DNA from: Candidatus Parvarchaeota archaeon UBA573
GTDB taxonomy: Archaea; Nanobdellota; Nanobdellia; Parvarchaeales; Parvarchaeaceae
Assembly (NCBI GenBank): GCA_002502045.1
Contig: DAPE01000004.1
Coordinates: 36,940 to 100,939 of the forward strand
Length of the DNA: 64,000 bases
Direction: 5' to 3'
Shown here: piece by piece, positions 33,198 to 42,269 of the stretch
Layout: every line of letters starts with the position of its first letter
How positions within the stretch are numbered: the first letter of the stretch is position 1
The notes under the pieces: generated by a model
What the model was told of the DNA's origin: nothing
Databases searched by the model: none
The model's input: only the letters and a program-made list of their open reading frames with translations
Position numbers and translations under genes: made by a program

Positions 33198-33611
33198 TTA
33201 TTGCTCATTGTTTTCCTGATTTTGCTCTTCCTGTTCATTGTTCTTATCTATTTCTTCATTGCTTTCTTGAACATTCTCGTCAGTGTTTTCCTGATTATCT
33301 TGTTCTTTTTCAGTATATTCATTTTCCTGGGGGCTTTCTTTAACTTTGCTTTCTTCTGCCTCTGAAATCCCGTCCCCGTCTTTAGCAAATATCGTGAATT
33401 TACGTTTTACTTTTGAACTGTTGGTTCTTTTTACGTACTTAGGCATTCCTTTGTAAAGCCTTTGTCCATGTATCTTCTTTGCACAGTCCGGGCAGTAATA
33501 AGCCTTTATCCCGTCTCTAAATAAGTATACTGCTCTGTCTCTTCTAGTTATTTGTCCGCACGAAGCACACCTAACGTTTCCCGTTCTTCCCCGTCTTATG
33601 TTCTTTCCCAT
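33198..33611 (-). CDS. Zinc-ribbon protein, possibly eS26-like
   Basis: The N-terminal ~65 residues are basic with a four-Cys zinc site: VRCASCGQITRRDRAVYLF then YYCPDCAKK. The layout recalls archaeal ribosomal protein eS26, but that call is tentative. The C-terminal ~60 residues are an acidic, Gln/Asn-rich low-complexity tail (NEEIDKNNEQEEQNQENNEQ) that eS26 does not have. The ORF starts inside the 3' end of the cydB-like gene, overlapping it by 41 bases, and the start is supported by the conserved basic N-terminus. Confidence 0.55.
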   Translation of the reverse strand: MGKNIRRGRTGNVRCASCGQITRRDRAVYLFRDGIKAYYCPDCAKKIHGQRLYKGMPKYVKRTNSSKVKRKFTIFAKDGDGISEAEESKVKESPQENEYTEKEQDNQENTDENVQESNEEIDKNNEQEEQNQENNEQ

Positions 33612-34608
33612 TCACTTTATTATTATTAGGGATTATATATAAGTTTGCTATGCCTATCTTTTGCTCATCATCTTTATATTCTACATTATTGTAATCGTTG
33701 TTTTTGTCTTCCGGGAGCTTGTACATATACAAGAAAAATATCAGCATTGCTGTAAGAATTACTCCTCCTACAATTGTTACTAAAACAGAAGCGTAAGAAA
33801 GTGCGCTATTGTTCAAGTAAGTATAAAGTGATTTAGTCCCGAATACTTTTCCATAATTAAGAAAATTTATGGATATGACTGAAAGAAAGGCAGCGACAAA
33901 TATTGCTTCCCGCCTTGTTTTTCCAGTTATAAAATAGACAATTGAAACTGCTGCGATCGCGGCTGCAATAATGTATGTTATGTAGTTTATATTCAGATTT
34001 AAGCCGTGCATTGAATAGATAAAAAGCAAAAGGCCAATTACTGTAGAGATCGGCGATAAAAACTTCATCTTATCAACCTTGTAGAAAGCAAAAGACAACC
34101 CAAATGCTATTAAAAGCGTTCCTACTATAAATCCGACTGCATATATGTTAGACAAAAATGCAGCTGCAGAAAAGCTTGTCAAAGTTGAATTAACTCCAAC
34201 TCCTGAGATTATTGATACAAATATAGAAAGAAGTATAAGCAATATTATAAACGTAATAAGGGAATAAACTCTTGCAAGCATTAGCGGACTAAACTTTGAA
34301 TCTTTCCAGATATATTCTGAAAAAACTAAAAATAAATTTCTACCTATGAAAAGAAGCGTCGCAACTAATATTGGAAAAACGTAAAGATAATCTATATATG
34401 GCATTATTGATGGATAAAGAACTTCGGCGTTTACAACAAAGAACACTACAAATGTTCCAACCACTCCCCATATAGGATCTAAGTATTTTTTGACTTTTGG
34501 CAGGCTTTGCCTATCATAAATAAAAGTAATGGCAGACATGGCTTCTGCAAGAAGAAACGCGAATAAGATTGCAAGAAGACTGTAATTTAACGTTATATAG
34601 ATGTTCAT
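33571..34608 (-). CDS. cydB: Cytochrome bd oxidase subunit II-like
   Basis: A polytopic membrane protein, 345 residues, with about nine hydrophobic segments. It follows cydA with a four-base overlap, the expected cydAB arrangement. Early residues (LLAILFAFLLAEAMSAITFI; LDPIWGVVGTFVVFFVVNAE) are compatible with the divergent CydB family, but identity is low and rests mainly on context. The subunit would be partner of the haem-bearing CydA in quinol oxidation. The last ~40 residues are hydrophilic and basic. Confidence 0.75.
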   Translation of the reverse strand: MNIYITLNYSLLAILFAFLLAEAMSAITFIYDRQSLPKVKKYLDPIWGVVGTFVVFFVVNAEVLYPSIMPYIDYLYVFPILVATLLFIGRNLFLVFSEYIWKDSKFSPLMLARVYSLITFIILLILLSIFVSIISGVGVNSTLTSFSAAAFLSNIYAVGFIVGTLLIAFGLSFAFYKVDKMKFLSPISTVIGLLLFIYSMHGLNLNINYITYIIAAAIAAVSIVYFITGKTRREAIFVAAFLSVISINFLNYGKVFGTKSLYTYLNNSALSYASVLVTIVGGVILTAMLIFFLYMYKLPEDKNNDYNNVEYKDDEQKIGIANLYIIPNNNKVNGKEHKTGKNGKR

Positions 34609-36020
34609 TGCTTTACCCCCAATTCGCTGTTTAGATCCCTTTTCTTTATTACATTTCTAACAAACAGCAATGTGGCCGGAAGAACCACAATGTAAAACGC
34701 AATTATCGCTATACCTATTGGCACTATCGAAGGAGAGGTATTGGCAGCCGCTGAAACGGTCATTACATTGTATATTATCCAAGGCTGTCTGCCTACTTCA
34801 TCAGTTACCCATCCATCTTCCAGAAGGAAACCTGCCAAAACACCTATAACAATTAAGCCCTTCAGCACTAGCGGATTATCAAAAGGATCTGAAAATATTT
34901 TATTTGAAAGTATCTTATTAAAGAAATGGTTTGACTCAAATTTGTCTCTTATCTTCCTTATATTCAACAACCAGATTAATAGAAAGATTATCATTACTAC
35001 GCCTATCAAAACTCCAATGCCCACCATTATGTCAAATGTATTGTGTACGACTGCAACGGGTGGCCAAGTGCTTTTTGGATAAGCCGCTAAAGAGTCATTG
35101 CTTGCTATGGCCCCATTAAAACTTCCAGTAGCAAGGAAACTCATCAAACCAGGAATGTTTATTGAGTCTACAGTCTTGTTGTTTACAAGGAAACCTCCTA
35201 TGACTTCGGCAACGTGCGGGCCTGAATTGAAGTTCATTTCAAGAGCAGCGAATTTTTCAGGCTGATAAACCATTAAGTTCGTTATTGATTCTATCCCTAT
35301 TATTACTGTAAGAATTATTGAAATTATAACGATGGCAGCGGCTATCTTTGCAGCTTTTTTGTAGTATTCTCTTTCCATCCCTTTTGTTTTTAATAGCTTA
35401 TAGGCAAAGTAAGCGAGGAAAAACGCAGCTCCAGCGAATATTGTAGAACCGATTACATGCCCTATCTCAACCCATGTAGTTGGTGTATTCAGCACTGCAA
35501 AAGGATTCACATCAATTATTTTGCCTGTGCTCAGATAATATGGAATATTAAATCCATTTGGAGTATTCATAAATGCATTTATCATAGTTATGAAAACTCC
35601 AGACATTACTGCTCCTATTGCGATGAAAACTGAAAGCAACCAGTGCTTCATTCTGCTTTTGAACTTGTTCCAAAAGTATATGTATATCCCCAAGAAGATT
35701 GCCTCTGTAAAGAATGCAAATATCTCCATATAAAGCGGCAGTATACCAACCTGACCTAAAACTGAAATGAATTTTGGCCAAAGCACAAAAAGCTCTATGG
35801 CAACTACAACTCCGCTTGCAGTACCCACTGCAAAGAATATTATAAGCGCATTTGCGAGCCTTTTAGCAAGAACATCATATAGCTTTATCTTATATTTTAT
35901 AGAAACAAATTCGGCTATGCTCATCATTATTGGCAGAGTCATGCCGACAGTAACCAGAAGTATATGTACTGCCAATGAGTAACCCATTAGACCTGCATCG
36001 AATAATACAAGATTAACCAC
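34605..36020 (-). CDS. cydA: Cytochrome bd quinol oxidase subunit I
   Basis: The haem subunit of the bd oxidase, reducing oxygen with quinol electrons. Likely ligands are in family positions: His19 (haem b595), Glu99 and Glu106 in EIFAFFTEAIFLGIYIYFW, His188 (haem b558, EIGHVIGST), and the hallmark GRQPWIIYNVMT near the C-terminus. About nine helices are visible. The Q-loop region is short, as in CIO-type oxidases. Its presence means the cell or its host niche meets oxygen. Confidence 0.93.
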   Translation of the reverse strand: MVNLVLFDAGLMGYSLAVHILLVTVGMTLPIMMSIAEFVSIKYKIKLYDVLAKRLANALIIFFAVGTASGVVVAIELFVLWPKFISVLGQVGILPLYMEIFAFFTEAIFLGIYIYFWNKFKSRMKHWLLSVFIAIGAVMSGVFITMINAFMNTPNGFNIPYYLSTGKIIDVNPFAVLNTPTTWVEIGHVIGSTIFAGAAFFLAYFAYKLLKTKGMEREYYKKAAKIAAAIVIISIILTVIIGIESITNLMVYQPEKFAALEMNFNSGPHVAEVIGGFLVNNKTVDSINIPGLMSFLATGSFNGAIASNDSLAAYPKSTWPPVAVVHNTFDIMVGIGVLIGVVMIIFLLIWLLNIRKIRDKFESNHFFNKILSNKIFSDPFDNPLVLKGLIVIGVLAGFLLEDGWVTDEVGRQPWIIYNVMTVSAAANTSPSIVPIGIAIIAFYIVVLPATLLFVRNVIKKRDLNSELGVKQ

Positions 36021-36072
36021 TATACTATTAACTTTTATGGTTATTTACGGCTTTTGCTACAGAGTATAAGAT

Positions 36073-36783
36073 TTAAAGACGGATTATACCGCTTGGATAA
36101 AGTATATTTTTATTTGATTTTGAGAGCCTGGCCGCAAGCTTGTTTGATTCAATAGAGAGGTGAACAGGGACAAGCCTCTTTGCATGGCTTTCTTCAAAAA
36201 CATTCATTGTAGAACTGTAAGTCGAGTGTTTCCAAAAATCTGCTTCTTTCTTCTTTTCATCTGTATAAGTCATTTCATGCAGTAGAATATCTGCTTCTTC
36301 TGCTCCCTTTACTACGTTTTGGCTATAAGCAGTATCACCGCTGTAAAAGATAGTTTTACCCTTATAATCTACCCTATAACCATTGTCTATGACAAGATGC
36401 CTGGCTCTGAAAGGCATTATAAAATCATATTTCTTGTCTTCAACGAATTCTGCATTTACCTTAAATTCCTTTGGAGTTTGCAGCGTTTTAAGCAGCTTTT
36501 CAGTGTTATTTTTTATGCCTTCTGGCCCCAATACTATGAGTTTATTTTGCGCATTATGTATGGCTCTATACCAGAACAATTCCGGTAGTCCGCTGAAATG
36601 ATCCAAATGCATGTGGGTTATTGCTACGATTTCTATTTTTCTAGGGTCTATGTTAAAATCAAGCAGAGACTCTACAGTATGGGGCCCAAAATCAAAAACT
36701 ATTTTGTCATCCAATGCAAATGAAATGTTCCTCTCTCCACGTACAATATTGGAACTCCACTTGCCTAGAAATCTTAGATTCAT
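36073..36783 (-). CDS. RNase Z-like metallo-beta-lactamase protein
   Basis: A 236-residue MBL-fold hydrolase. The metal motif ITHMHLDHFSG is intact, with a further SGDTAYSQNV, LLHEMTYTD and a C-terminal LVPVHLS. These match the RNase Z/ElaC branch, which trims tRNA 3' ends. No tRNA in this window encodes CCA, so 3'-end processing is required. It lacks the ~50-residue flexible arm of full RNase Z, so an RNase Z-like phosphodiesterase is the alternative. Its start overlaps the MFS stop by one base. Confidence 0.75.
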   Translation of the reverse strand: MNLRFLGKWSSNIVRGERNISFALDDKIVFDFGPHTVESLLDFNIDPRKIEIVAITHMHLDHFSGLPELFWYRAIHNAQNKLIVLGPEGIKNNTEKLLKTLQTPKEFKVNAEFVEDKKYDFIMPFRARHLVIDNGYRVDYKGKTIFYSGDTAYSQNVVKGAEEADILLHEMTYTDEKKKEADFWKHSTYSSTMNVFEESHAKRLVPVHLSIESNKLAARLSKSNKNILYPSGIIRL

Positions 36784-38156
36784 TACTCGGTCAGTTCTTC
36801 CAGGCTTTTATCTTTTGTTTCAGGTGCAAGGAATACTGTAAGCAGAAGTCCTATTAGTCCTGCTATTGCAAAGAATAGAAGCCCATAACCTAAACCATAT
36901 AATGCTACTATCGTAGGAAAAGTTGTTAAACCAAGTATGGCACCGATCCTGCTAATTGATGTTCCCCATCCCTGGCCTGTGGCTCTTATTGTTGTAGGGA
37001 AAAGCTCCTGTCCATAAACGAAATCTGTGCTTCCCATACCCCATGATTGTGTAAGCTCAAATAAGATATACATAGTTGCGATTACCGCACCGGTTATTCC
37101 TACTGCGAATGCGTCTTTTGGAGTGTGCATCGCTATTATTGCCAAAACAAGAAGCGAAACGAACATACCTGCAAAGCCAAGTATTGTAACTGTCTTTCTA
37201 CCCCATTTATCTACAGTTAGTATACATAGTATTGAACCGACTATAGCTACTGAGGAAAAGATTGCTGATCCTAAAATTGACAAACTGTGGCTTAAACCTA
37301 AAAGTATAAGTATGGTAGGCGTAAAAAGCCCTATTCCATAGAAAGCAACGTCATAGAAAAACCACGCTAAACCAAAGTATATTGTATTCTTTATGTATTT
37401 TCTGTCAAATAGTGTAAAAAATGAAACCTTATTGTGAGTGGCTTTTAAAGCATCAGAACTACCTGTTATTACCTTTTCAGACTGCTTTGCCTTTTCCACT
37501 TGTCCATTGTTTGCAAGCCATCTTGCTGATTCTGGAACCTTTCTTCTAAGTATAAGTACGATTATTGCAGGTATGATTCCTATTGCGAACATTACCCTCC
37601 ATGAATTGTTGCCTAATGGTAAAAGAAGGTAACCTACTACGAATGCAAAAGCTGCACCTACCCACCAAGCCATTCCGTCGCTTGCTAGGAACTTTCCTCG
37701 TGATTTTTTAGGGGTTATCTCAGAGATAATTGTAGCTCCTATTGCGTAGTCAGCACCTATTGCTAGACCTAATATTAATCTGAATATAAAAAGAGACCAA
37801 AAGTTAAACGATAAAGTTATTGCCGCTGTAAATATTATGAATATAACCATATCCCAGAGGTACATGAACTTCCTTCCTTTGATATCGGTTATATACCCTA
37901 TTGATAATGCACCAAAAAGCATTCCTATCGTTGTGGAAGCGGCCATTAAACCCTTTCCCAAAGGAGTGCTTGCATAACTGAAAGCAGATAATGCTGTTAT
38001 TATGGTTAAAGCTACACCTATTATTGATATATCGTAGCCGTCTAGAAAAGTACCTGCAACTGAAAGCAAAGTTATTCTGTAGTGGTTTGAATTTGTTTTA
38101 GCGTTATCTAAAACAGAATAAGAAACGGTCTTTGTGGCCTTTTGCTTCTTTTGCAT
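36783..38156 (-). CDS. MFS transporter, sugar/phosphate porter type
   Basis: A second major facilitator, 457 residues with twelve predicted helices. FLDGYDISIIGVAL in helix one, the loop signature GYITDIKGRKFMYLWD, its repeat TVDKWGRKTVTILG and RKVPESARWLANNGQ after helix six are present. A conserved Asp in helix one (DGYD) is typical of proton symporters for phosphate, sugars or organic acids. The substrate is unknown. The downstream RNase Z-like gene overlaps it by one base. Confidence 0.85.
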   Translation of the reverse strand: MQKKQKATKTVSYSVLDNAKTNSNHYRITLLSVAGTFLDGYDISIIGVALTIITALSAFSYASTPLGKGLMAASTTIGMLFGALSIGYITDIKGRKFMYLWDMVIFIIFTAAITLSFNFWSLFIFRLILGLAIGADYAIGATIISEITPKKSRGKFLASDGMAWWVGAAFAFVVGYLLLPLGNNSWRVMFAIGIIPAIIVLILRRKVPESARWLANNGQVEKAKQSEKVITGSSDALKATHNKVSFFTLFDRKYIKNTIYFGLAWFFYDVAFYGIGLFTPTILILLGLSHSLSILGSAIFSSVAIVGSILCILTVDKWGRKTVTILGFAGMFVSLLVLAIIAMHTPKDAFAVGITGAVIATMYILFELTQSWGMGSTDFVYGQELFPTTIRATGQGWGTSISRIGAILGLTTFPTIVALYGLGYGLLFFAIAGLIGLLLTVFLAPETKDKSLEELTE

Positions 38157-38374
38157 AATTTTTTATGCCTTTATTAGTATTTAAATCCTATCTTTTTTGA
38201 TTTTTACAAAAATATGAAAAACTTTACAGTGGTTGACAAATATATAGTATATAAGACAGCTTAGGATTTAAAAAACCGAAGTGGAATAAATTTTACTTAA
38301 GCTCAGTCTGTAAGGTTATCTATGCTTGTTAGACCTGTAAAAAGACATAAAAACGAAGCGGATAATATAATTAA

Positions 38375-38740
38375 ATGGAGCAGAATGACCTTACAAGAAA
38401 TGTCGTTGAATTAAGAGAGTCATTAAAAATATACGACCAGAGGATTTCCCAGCTTAAAGACACAATAAAAATGGTCGATCAAAACAATCTTGAAAAATAC
38501 AAAGAAATAAAAATAGCACTGCAGGAGATAAACAATGAACTATCAAGCAGCAAAACCAAAATTTTTGAATTGGATGACGCGTTAAACAGATTGGAAAGAC
38601 AGGCAGAGAATTACGCAAAAGTGCAGGATATAAAAGTGATAGAAAAATACCTCAGCTTTGTAGATCCTTCAAGGTTTTTAAATAAAGACGACGTTATTAA
38701 AATTGTAAACGAATACATGAACAGTAAGAAATGGAGCTAG
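38375..38740 (+). CDS. Coiled-coil protein, archaellum/pilus accessory-like
   Basis: 121 residues. Residues ~5-85 form a continuous coiled coil (VELRESLKIYDQRISQLKD; NNELSSSKTKIFELDDALNR). The C-terminal DIKVIEKYLSFVDPSRFLNK resembles a short domain I associate with FlaC/FlaD-like archaellum accessory proteins of archaea; that is from memory and weak. It is four bases upstream of the next coiled-coil gene. The 218-base spacer before it shows nothing else. Confidence 0.55.
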   Translation: MEQNDLTRNVVELRESLKIYDQRISQLKDTIKMVDQNNLEKYKEIKIALQEINNELSSSKTKIFELDDALNRLERQAENYAKVQDIKVIEKYLSFVDPSRFLNKDDVIKIVNEYMNSKKWS

Positions 38741-38743
38741 GAT

Positions 38744-39370
38744 ATGAATTTAATGAATGCATTTAAGAAAAAAGAGGACGATATTCCAGATATAAGCTCT
38801 ATGCTCAGCAATGGAATGAGCCAGCAAGATATTATAGATAGTCTAAGACAACAGGGCTACGACAGCACAGCTATAAAAGAAGCACTCATAAATGGGCTTA
38901 GAAGCAACAATGGGCAGCAAAACCAACAGAATGAAGCGCCTGCGCAGCCTGTACAGAGAATTCAACCATCTCAGCCGGTGATACAGAGCTCGAAACCGCA
39001 ATATGAAAATACTCAAAATAGCATCAATAATCAAAACCTCGAAAGTATACAGCAGATTCTTGAACAGATAATAAACGAAAAATGGAAGAACTCCGCTTCC
39101 GAGCTTAATTCTTTGCGATCCAGCTTGAACATAAACACAAACTCAATAGAAACCATAAAAGATAACATTGAAAAACTAAATCAAAGGATAGACAGTATAC
39201 AAAACACTATGGTTGGAAAAACAGAAGAGTACAATAAGACAATATCTGATGTAAATGTTGAACTTCAGGCCTTTGAAAAAGTTATAGACCGCCTGATACC
39301 AGCAATAAGCGACAGCATAAAAGAACTGAGAGATTTGGTAGATGACTTAAAAACGTCAAAGACCACTTAG
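38744..39370 (+). CDS. Coiled-coil protein with Gln/Pro linker
   Basis: 208 residues in three parts: an N-terminal helical pair (DIIDSLRQQGYDSTAIKEAL), a low-complexity Gln/Asn/Pro linker (residues ~55-95), and a C-terminal coiled coil of ~105 residues ending in IPAISDSIKELRDLVDDLK. The coiled coil resembles the archaellum accessory FlaC type. It is most likely a partner of the 121-residue coiled-coil protein just upstream. Confidence 0.55.
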   Translation: MNLMNAFKKKEDDIPDISSMLSNGMSQQDIIDSLRQQGYDSTAIKEALINGLRSNNGQQNQQNEAPAQPVQRIQPSQPVIQSSKPQYENTQNSINNQNLESIQQILEQIINEKWKNSASELNSLRSSLNINTNSIETIKDNIEKLNQRIDSIQNTMVGKTEEYNKTISDVNVELQAFEKVIDRLIPAISDSIKELRDLVDDLKTSKTT

Positions 39371-39458
39371 TTTAAATATTAGTTCCCTTCTGTTTAAATA
39401 TTGAAATAAAGGCCTGTTTTATTTTTAAATGGCATGTTAATCAGCAGGTGAAAATACA

Positions 39459-40292
39459 ATGAGTAAAAAAAACCTTGATAAATTAATAGAGCAACAGAAC
39501 GACGCAGAAATCGATAAATACATATCAAAGATTTTCAAGCTTTCGGCTGATATGAAGGAAAAAATGCACTTGGTTCAGGATTTCAATGGATTTAATAATT
39601 ATTACATCTTTCTCTCAGATAATTTGGATTATGTCAAAAAAATTAATAAAATGAGCAATAAAGAAGTAGAGGTTTTATATTCTGCTCTAAAGCACCCAGT
39701 GCTTTTTGTAGATCTAAATTCAGACCGCTTGGATTACTTTTGTGAAATTTTTGACGGTTTAACGCCAGGATACGAATTACTTACAAAGAAAATGGAGAAG
39801 GGAGAAAATGACCGCTTATTTGAGCGTTATGCACAGGCTAAAAAAATAGACAACAAAAGAGATTTGGAATATGCCTGGATGTATCATATCTCCTATAAAA
39901 TAAAAAAAGAGGGTGTTTTAGTTGTATACAATGGGGAGGAAACTCCGTTTGAATTTTATTTAGTAGAATCATCGAAACTAGGAAAAGACCAAAAGAAAAT
40001 AATGGATTACCTTAATAAAATCGAAGATGAAGAAGCAGCTAGATTTATAAGTATTTCAGATAATTTTTCCATAGTTGATACTGAGAAAGGAATTGTTTAT
40101 GCAATCGAAACCAGAAAAGACAAAGATGGAAAAGATAAATTAAAGTTTTCAAGCCATGAAAACAGAAAAGAGTTTAGTAACTTATACAAAATTTTGGATG
40201 AAGCAAACAAAAACCCAAATATAAAAGTGTTTGATTTAGACCAGCAAGATTACTCGCCTACAAAAGAAGCACCATCTGACATGTATAGGTGA
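39459..40292 (+). CDS. Unknown 277-residue protein, 3' end at IS remnant
   Basis: I do not recognise it. It is a soluble, charged alpha/beta protein (YKIKKEGVLVVYNGEETPFE; NFSIVDTEKGIVYAIETRK). A good Shine-Dalgarno (aggtg, 39446-39450) precedes the ATG, unlike the many leaderless genes here. The stop TGA lies inside the terminal gtgacatcc of the IS200/IS605 remnant, so the insertion may have cut off part of the original C-terminus. Confidence 0.55.
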   Translation: MSKKNLDKLIEQQNDAEIDKYISKIFKLSADMKEKMHLVQDFNGFNNYYIFLSDNLDYVKKINKMSNKEVEVLYSALKHPVLFVDLNSDRLDYFCEIFDGLTPGYELLTKKMEKGENDRLFERYAQAKKIDNKRDLEYAWMYHISYKIKKEGVLVVYNGEETPFEFYLVESSKLGKDQKKIMDYLNKIEDEEAARFISISDNFSIVDTEKGIVYAIETRKDKDGKDKLKFSSHENRKEFSNLYKILDEANKNPNIKVFDLDQQDYSPTKEAPSDMYR

Positions 40293-40845
40293 CATCCTCC
40301 CACCTCTAAAGAGCGTGGGCTTCCGCAGTTATTGACTGCCGAGATGGTTCCTGCTTCTCCGGATCATGGCTCGTAGACCTTACTAAGATTTTCATCTTAA
40401 CAAGTTCCGCCGTCAGAGGATTCTCAACAGGCTTATATTCCCCTCTGTCCAAGGGTATTTGATTCAGTCTTATTTGCTTAAGACCGAAATTCCTTATGTT
40501 TATCGCTGCGTTTATATCCCTATCTAATTGTGAATTGCAACTTTCACATGCCCATTCTCTTTCTTTTAGCGTCAAATCACTGTTGACATGCCCGCATACA
40601 CTGCATGTCTTTGACGACTTTTCAAACATTCCTATCTCTATCACGTTCTTTCCCTGGTTCTCTGCCTTGTACTTAAGGAACTGGAAGAATCTGCTCCAGC
40701 TCACATTGCTTATTGACTTTGCAAGGCTGTGGTTTTTCTTCATTCCCTTAATGTTCAATGTCTCTACTGCTATAGTATCGAACTGCTTGGTTATCGCTGT
40801 TGATACCGCTAAAGCATGTGGGTTTTCCCGCTCACCTTTGATAAA
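40289..40845 (-). mobile_element. Decayed IS200/IS605 (IS605 OrfB) element
   Basis: This ~557-base remnant has recognisable ends: gtgacatcctcccacctctaaag with a hairpin (40289-40325) beyond the tnpB stop, and gtttatcaaaggtgagcggg (minus strand) at the other side. It holds only the 3' third of tnpB. No tnpA is present. It lies between an unknown gene and aspS. Confidence 0.8.
40306..40815 (-). pseudogene. tnpB: TnpB C-terminal fragment
   Basis: The frame reads QFDTIAVETLNIKGMKKNHS, then SWSRFFQFLKYKAENQGKNV, the zinc ribbon CSVCG...CESC and DRDINAAINIRNFG. These are the second and third RuvC regions and zinc finger of TnpB, an RNA-guided nuclease. The N-terminal ~two thirds with the first catalytic Asp is absent. 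The left end runs straight into the middle of the gene, so an internal deletion occurred. It cannot be an active nuclease. An ORF caller would start it at TTG 40758. Confidence 0.85.
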
Positions 40846-40855
40846 CTTTTTACAT

Positions 40856-42145
40856 TCAAGGCATCAATCTATCCGGAGTTCTTGGAAGCAAAGTTGCTTC
40901 AGCTACATTTTCAAGATTAAGCATCTGCTTTACTATTCTTTCTAGGCCCGTTCCAGAACCCCCATGAGGCGGAACACCATACCTGAAAAAATCTGTATAA
41001 AACTTGAATTTTTCAGGGTCCAAGTTCTTTTCCTTTAATTGCGATATAAGCACATCATATCTGTGCTCTCTCTGCGCCAAGGTTGTTATCTCTAATCCTT
41101 TGTAAATTAAATCTGCACGGTTTGTAACTTCTTTATTGTCTTCCTTTTTCATGTGATAAAACTGCGCTATTGACCATGGAAATTCCGTTAAGAAGAAAAA
41201 GTCGCTGTTGTATTTTTCTTTTACATACTGCCCCATTATTCTTTCTCCTTCTGGGTCAATATCCCCATCGTCCTTAAGTTTGTTACCGTATTTTTTTAGG
41301 ATTTCGCTTGCTTCCTTTATTGTTATTCTCGGGAATGGAACTTGTGGATCATCCAATTTTATCCCGTAAAGCTCAAGGTCATTTTTGTTTCTTTCTCTTA
41401 CTTCTTTAAAGATCCTAAGTATTAATTTTTCCATTACCGACATTACATCCTCATATGATTTTATGAAACTCATCTCCAGGTCTACGCTTGTGTATTCTGT
41501 CAAATGCCTTGAGGTGTGATGCGGCTCTGCCCTGAAAACAGGCCCTATCTCAAAAACTTTTTCAAAACCTGCAGCCATCATCATCTGCTTGTAAAATTGC
41601 GGTGACTGTGCCAGAAATGCTGTCTTATCAAAATAAAGAACCTGAAAAACATTTGCTCCTCCTTCTGTTGCCTGTGATATTATTTTTGATGAATGTATCT
41701 GATAGAATCCCTGGTCTTCGAAAAATTTTGTTATTGCGTTGCTTACAGTGCTCTGTATTTTAAAGATTGCCGCAGTCTTTGGCTTTCTTAGGCTCAAAAA
41801 TCTGAAATCAATTTCCTTATCCAATGAAGACTGTACTTTTTCGCTTAAATTTAAAGGGACTGGCTGCTCTGCTGTTGTTATTATCTCGAGTTTTTCAGGT
41901 ATTATCTCATACCCGTTTACTGCCTTTGCATTTTCCTTCTTTTCCCCAACTGCTTTGATTACAGACTCCGCCTTTATTTCGTTGATCTTTTCAAATATTT
42001 CTGGATTTGAATTCTTGGAGACTGTTACTTGGTACCTCCCGTTTATATCCCTTACAGTTATGAATGCTAATCCTCCAAGATTTCTTACATTCTCAGCCCA
42101 TCCTTCTAGTTCTATCTTTCCGTTTTCATTGCTTATCATAAACAT
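40856..42145 (-). CDS. aspS: Aspartyl-tRNA synthetase, archaeal type
   Basis: Class II synthetase, 429 residues, without the GAD insertion. An OB-fold anticodon domain (GWAENVRNLGGLAFITVRD) precedes a catalytic core with KIISQATEGGANVF, motif 2 FRAEPHHTSRHLTEYTSVDL, YKGLEITTLAQREHRYDVL and motif 3 GGSGTGLERIVKQML. The YKGLEI and DLEM segments match AspRS rather than archaeal AsnRS. A second, bacterial-type AspRS lies at 46597-48372. This one stands alone beside the IS remnant and may be the tRNA-Asp-specific enzyme. Confidence 0.92.
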   Translation of the reverse strand: MFMISNENGKIELEGWAENVRNLGGLAFITVRDINGRYQVTVSKNSNPEIFEKINEIKAESVIKAVGEKKENAKAVNGYEIIPEKLEIITTAEQPVPLNLSEKVQSSLDKEIDFRFLSLRKPKTAAIFKIQSTVSNAITKFFEDQGFYQIHSSKIISQATEGGANVFQVLYFDKTAFLAQSPQFYKQMMMAAGFEKVFEIGPVFRAEPHHTSRHLTEYTSVDLEMSFIKSYEDVMSVMEKLILRIFKEVRERNKNDLELYGIKLDDPQVPFPRITIKEASEILKKYGNKLKDDGDIDPEGERIMGQYVKEKYNSDFFFLTEFPWSIAQFYHMKKEDNKEVTNRADLIYKGLEITTLAQREHRYDVLISQLKEKNLDPEKFKFYTDFFRYGVPPHGGSGTGLERIVKQMLNLENVAEATLLPRTPDRLMP

Positions 42146-42269
42146 CTTTCTATCTTTGGATTAATAAATGTATTTCCCTATTTATAGCGTTATATCATAC
42201 TGCGATAGATTAACAAACTTCAGCTCAAGCTTTACAAAAAGTTAAATTCTTTCCCAAATTACAATAGAG

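Noticed and set aside
40306-40758. Active TnpB RNA-guided nuclease
   Set aside because: The first two thirds, including the first RuvC Asp, are missing.
40496-40945. 149-residue + strand ORF across the IS remnant and aspS end
   Set aside because: It spans unrelated coding DNA on the other strand, including the TnpB zinc ribbon, so it is a shadow.
40856-42145. Archaeal AsnRS instead of AspRS
   Set aside because: Motif 2 (TEYTSVDLEM) and YKGLEITTLAQREHRYD match AspRS better than AsnRS, where a GEIIGGSQR-type loop is expected.
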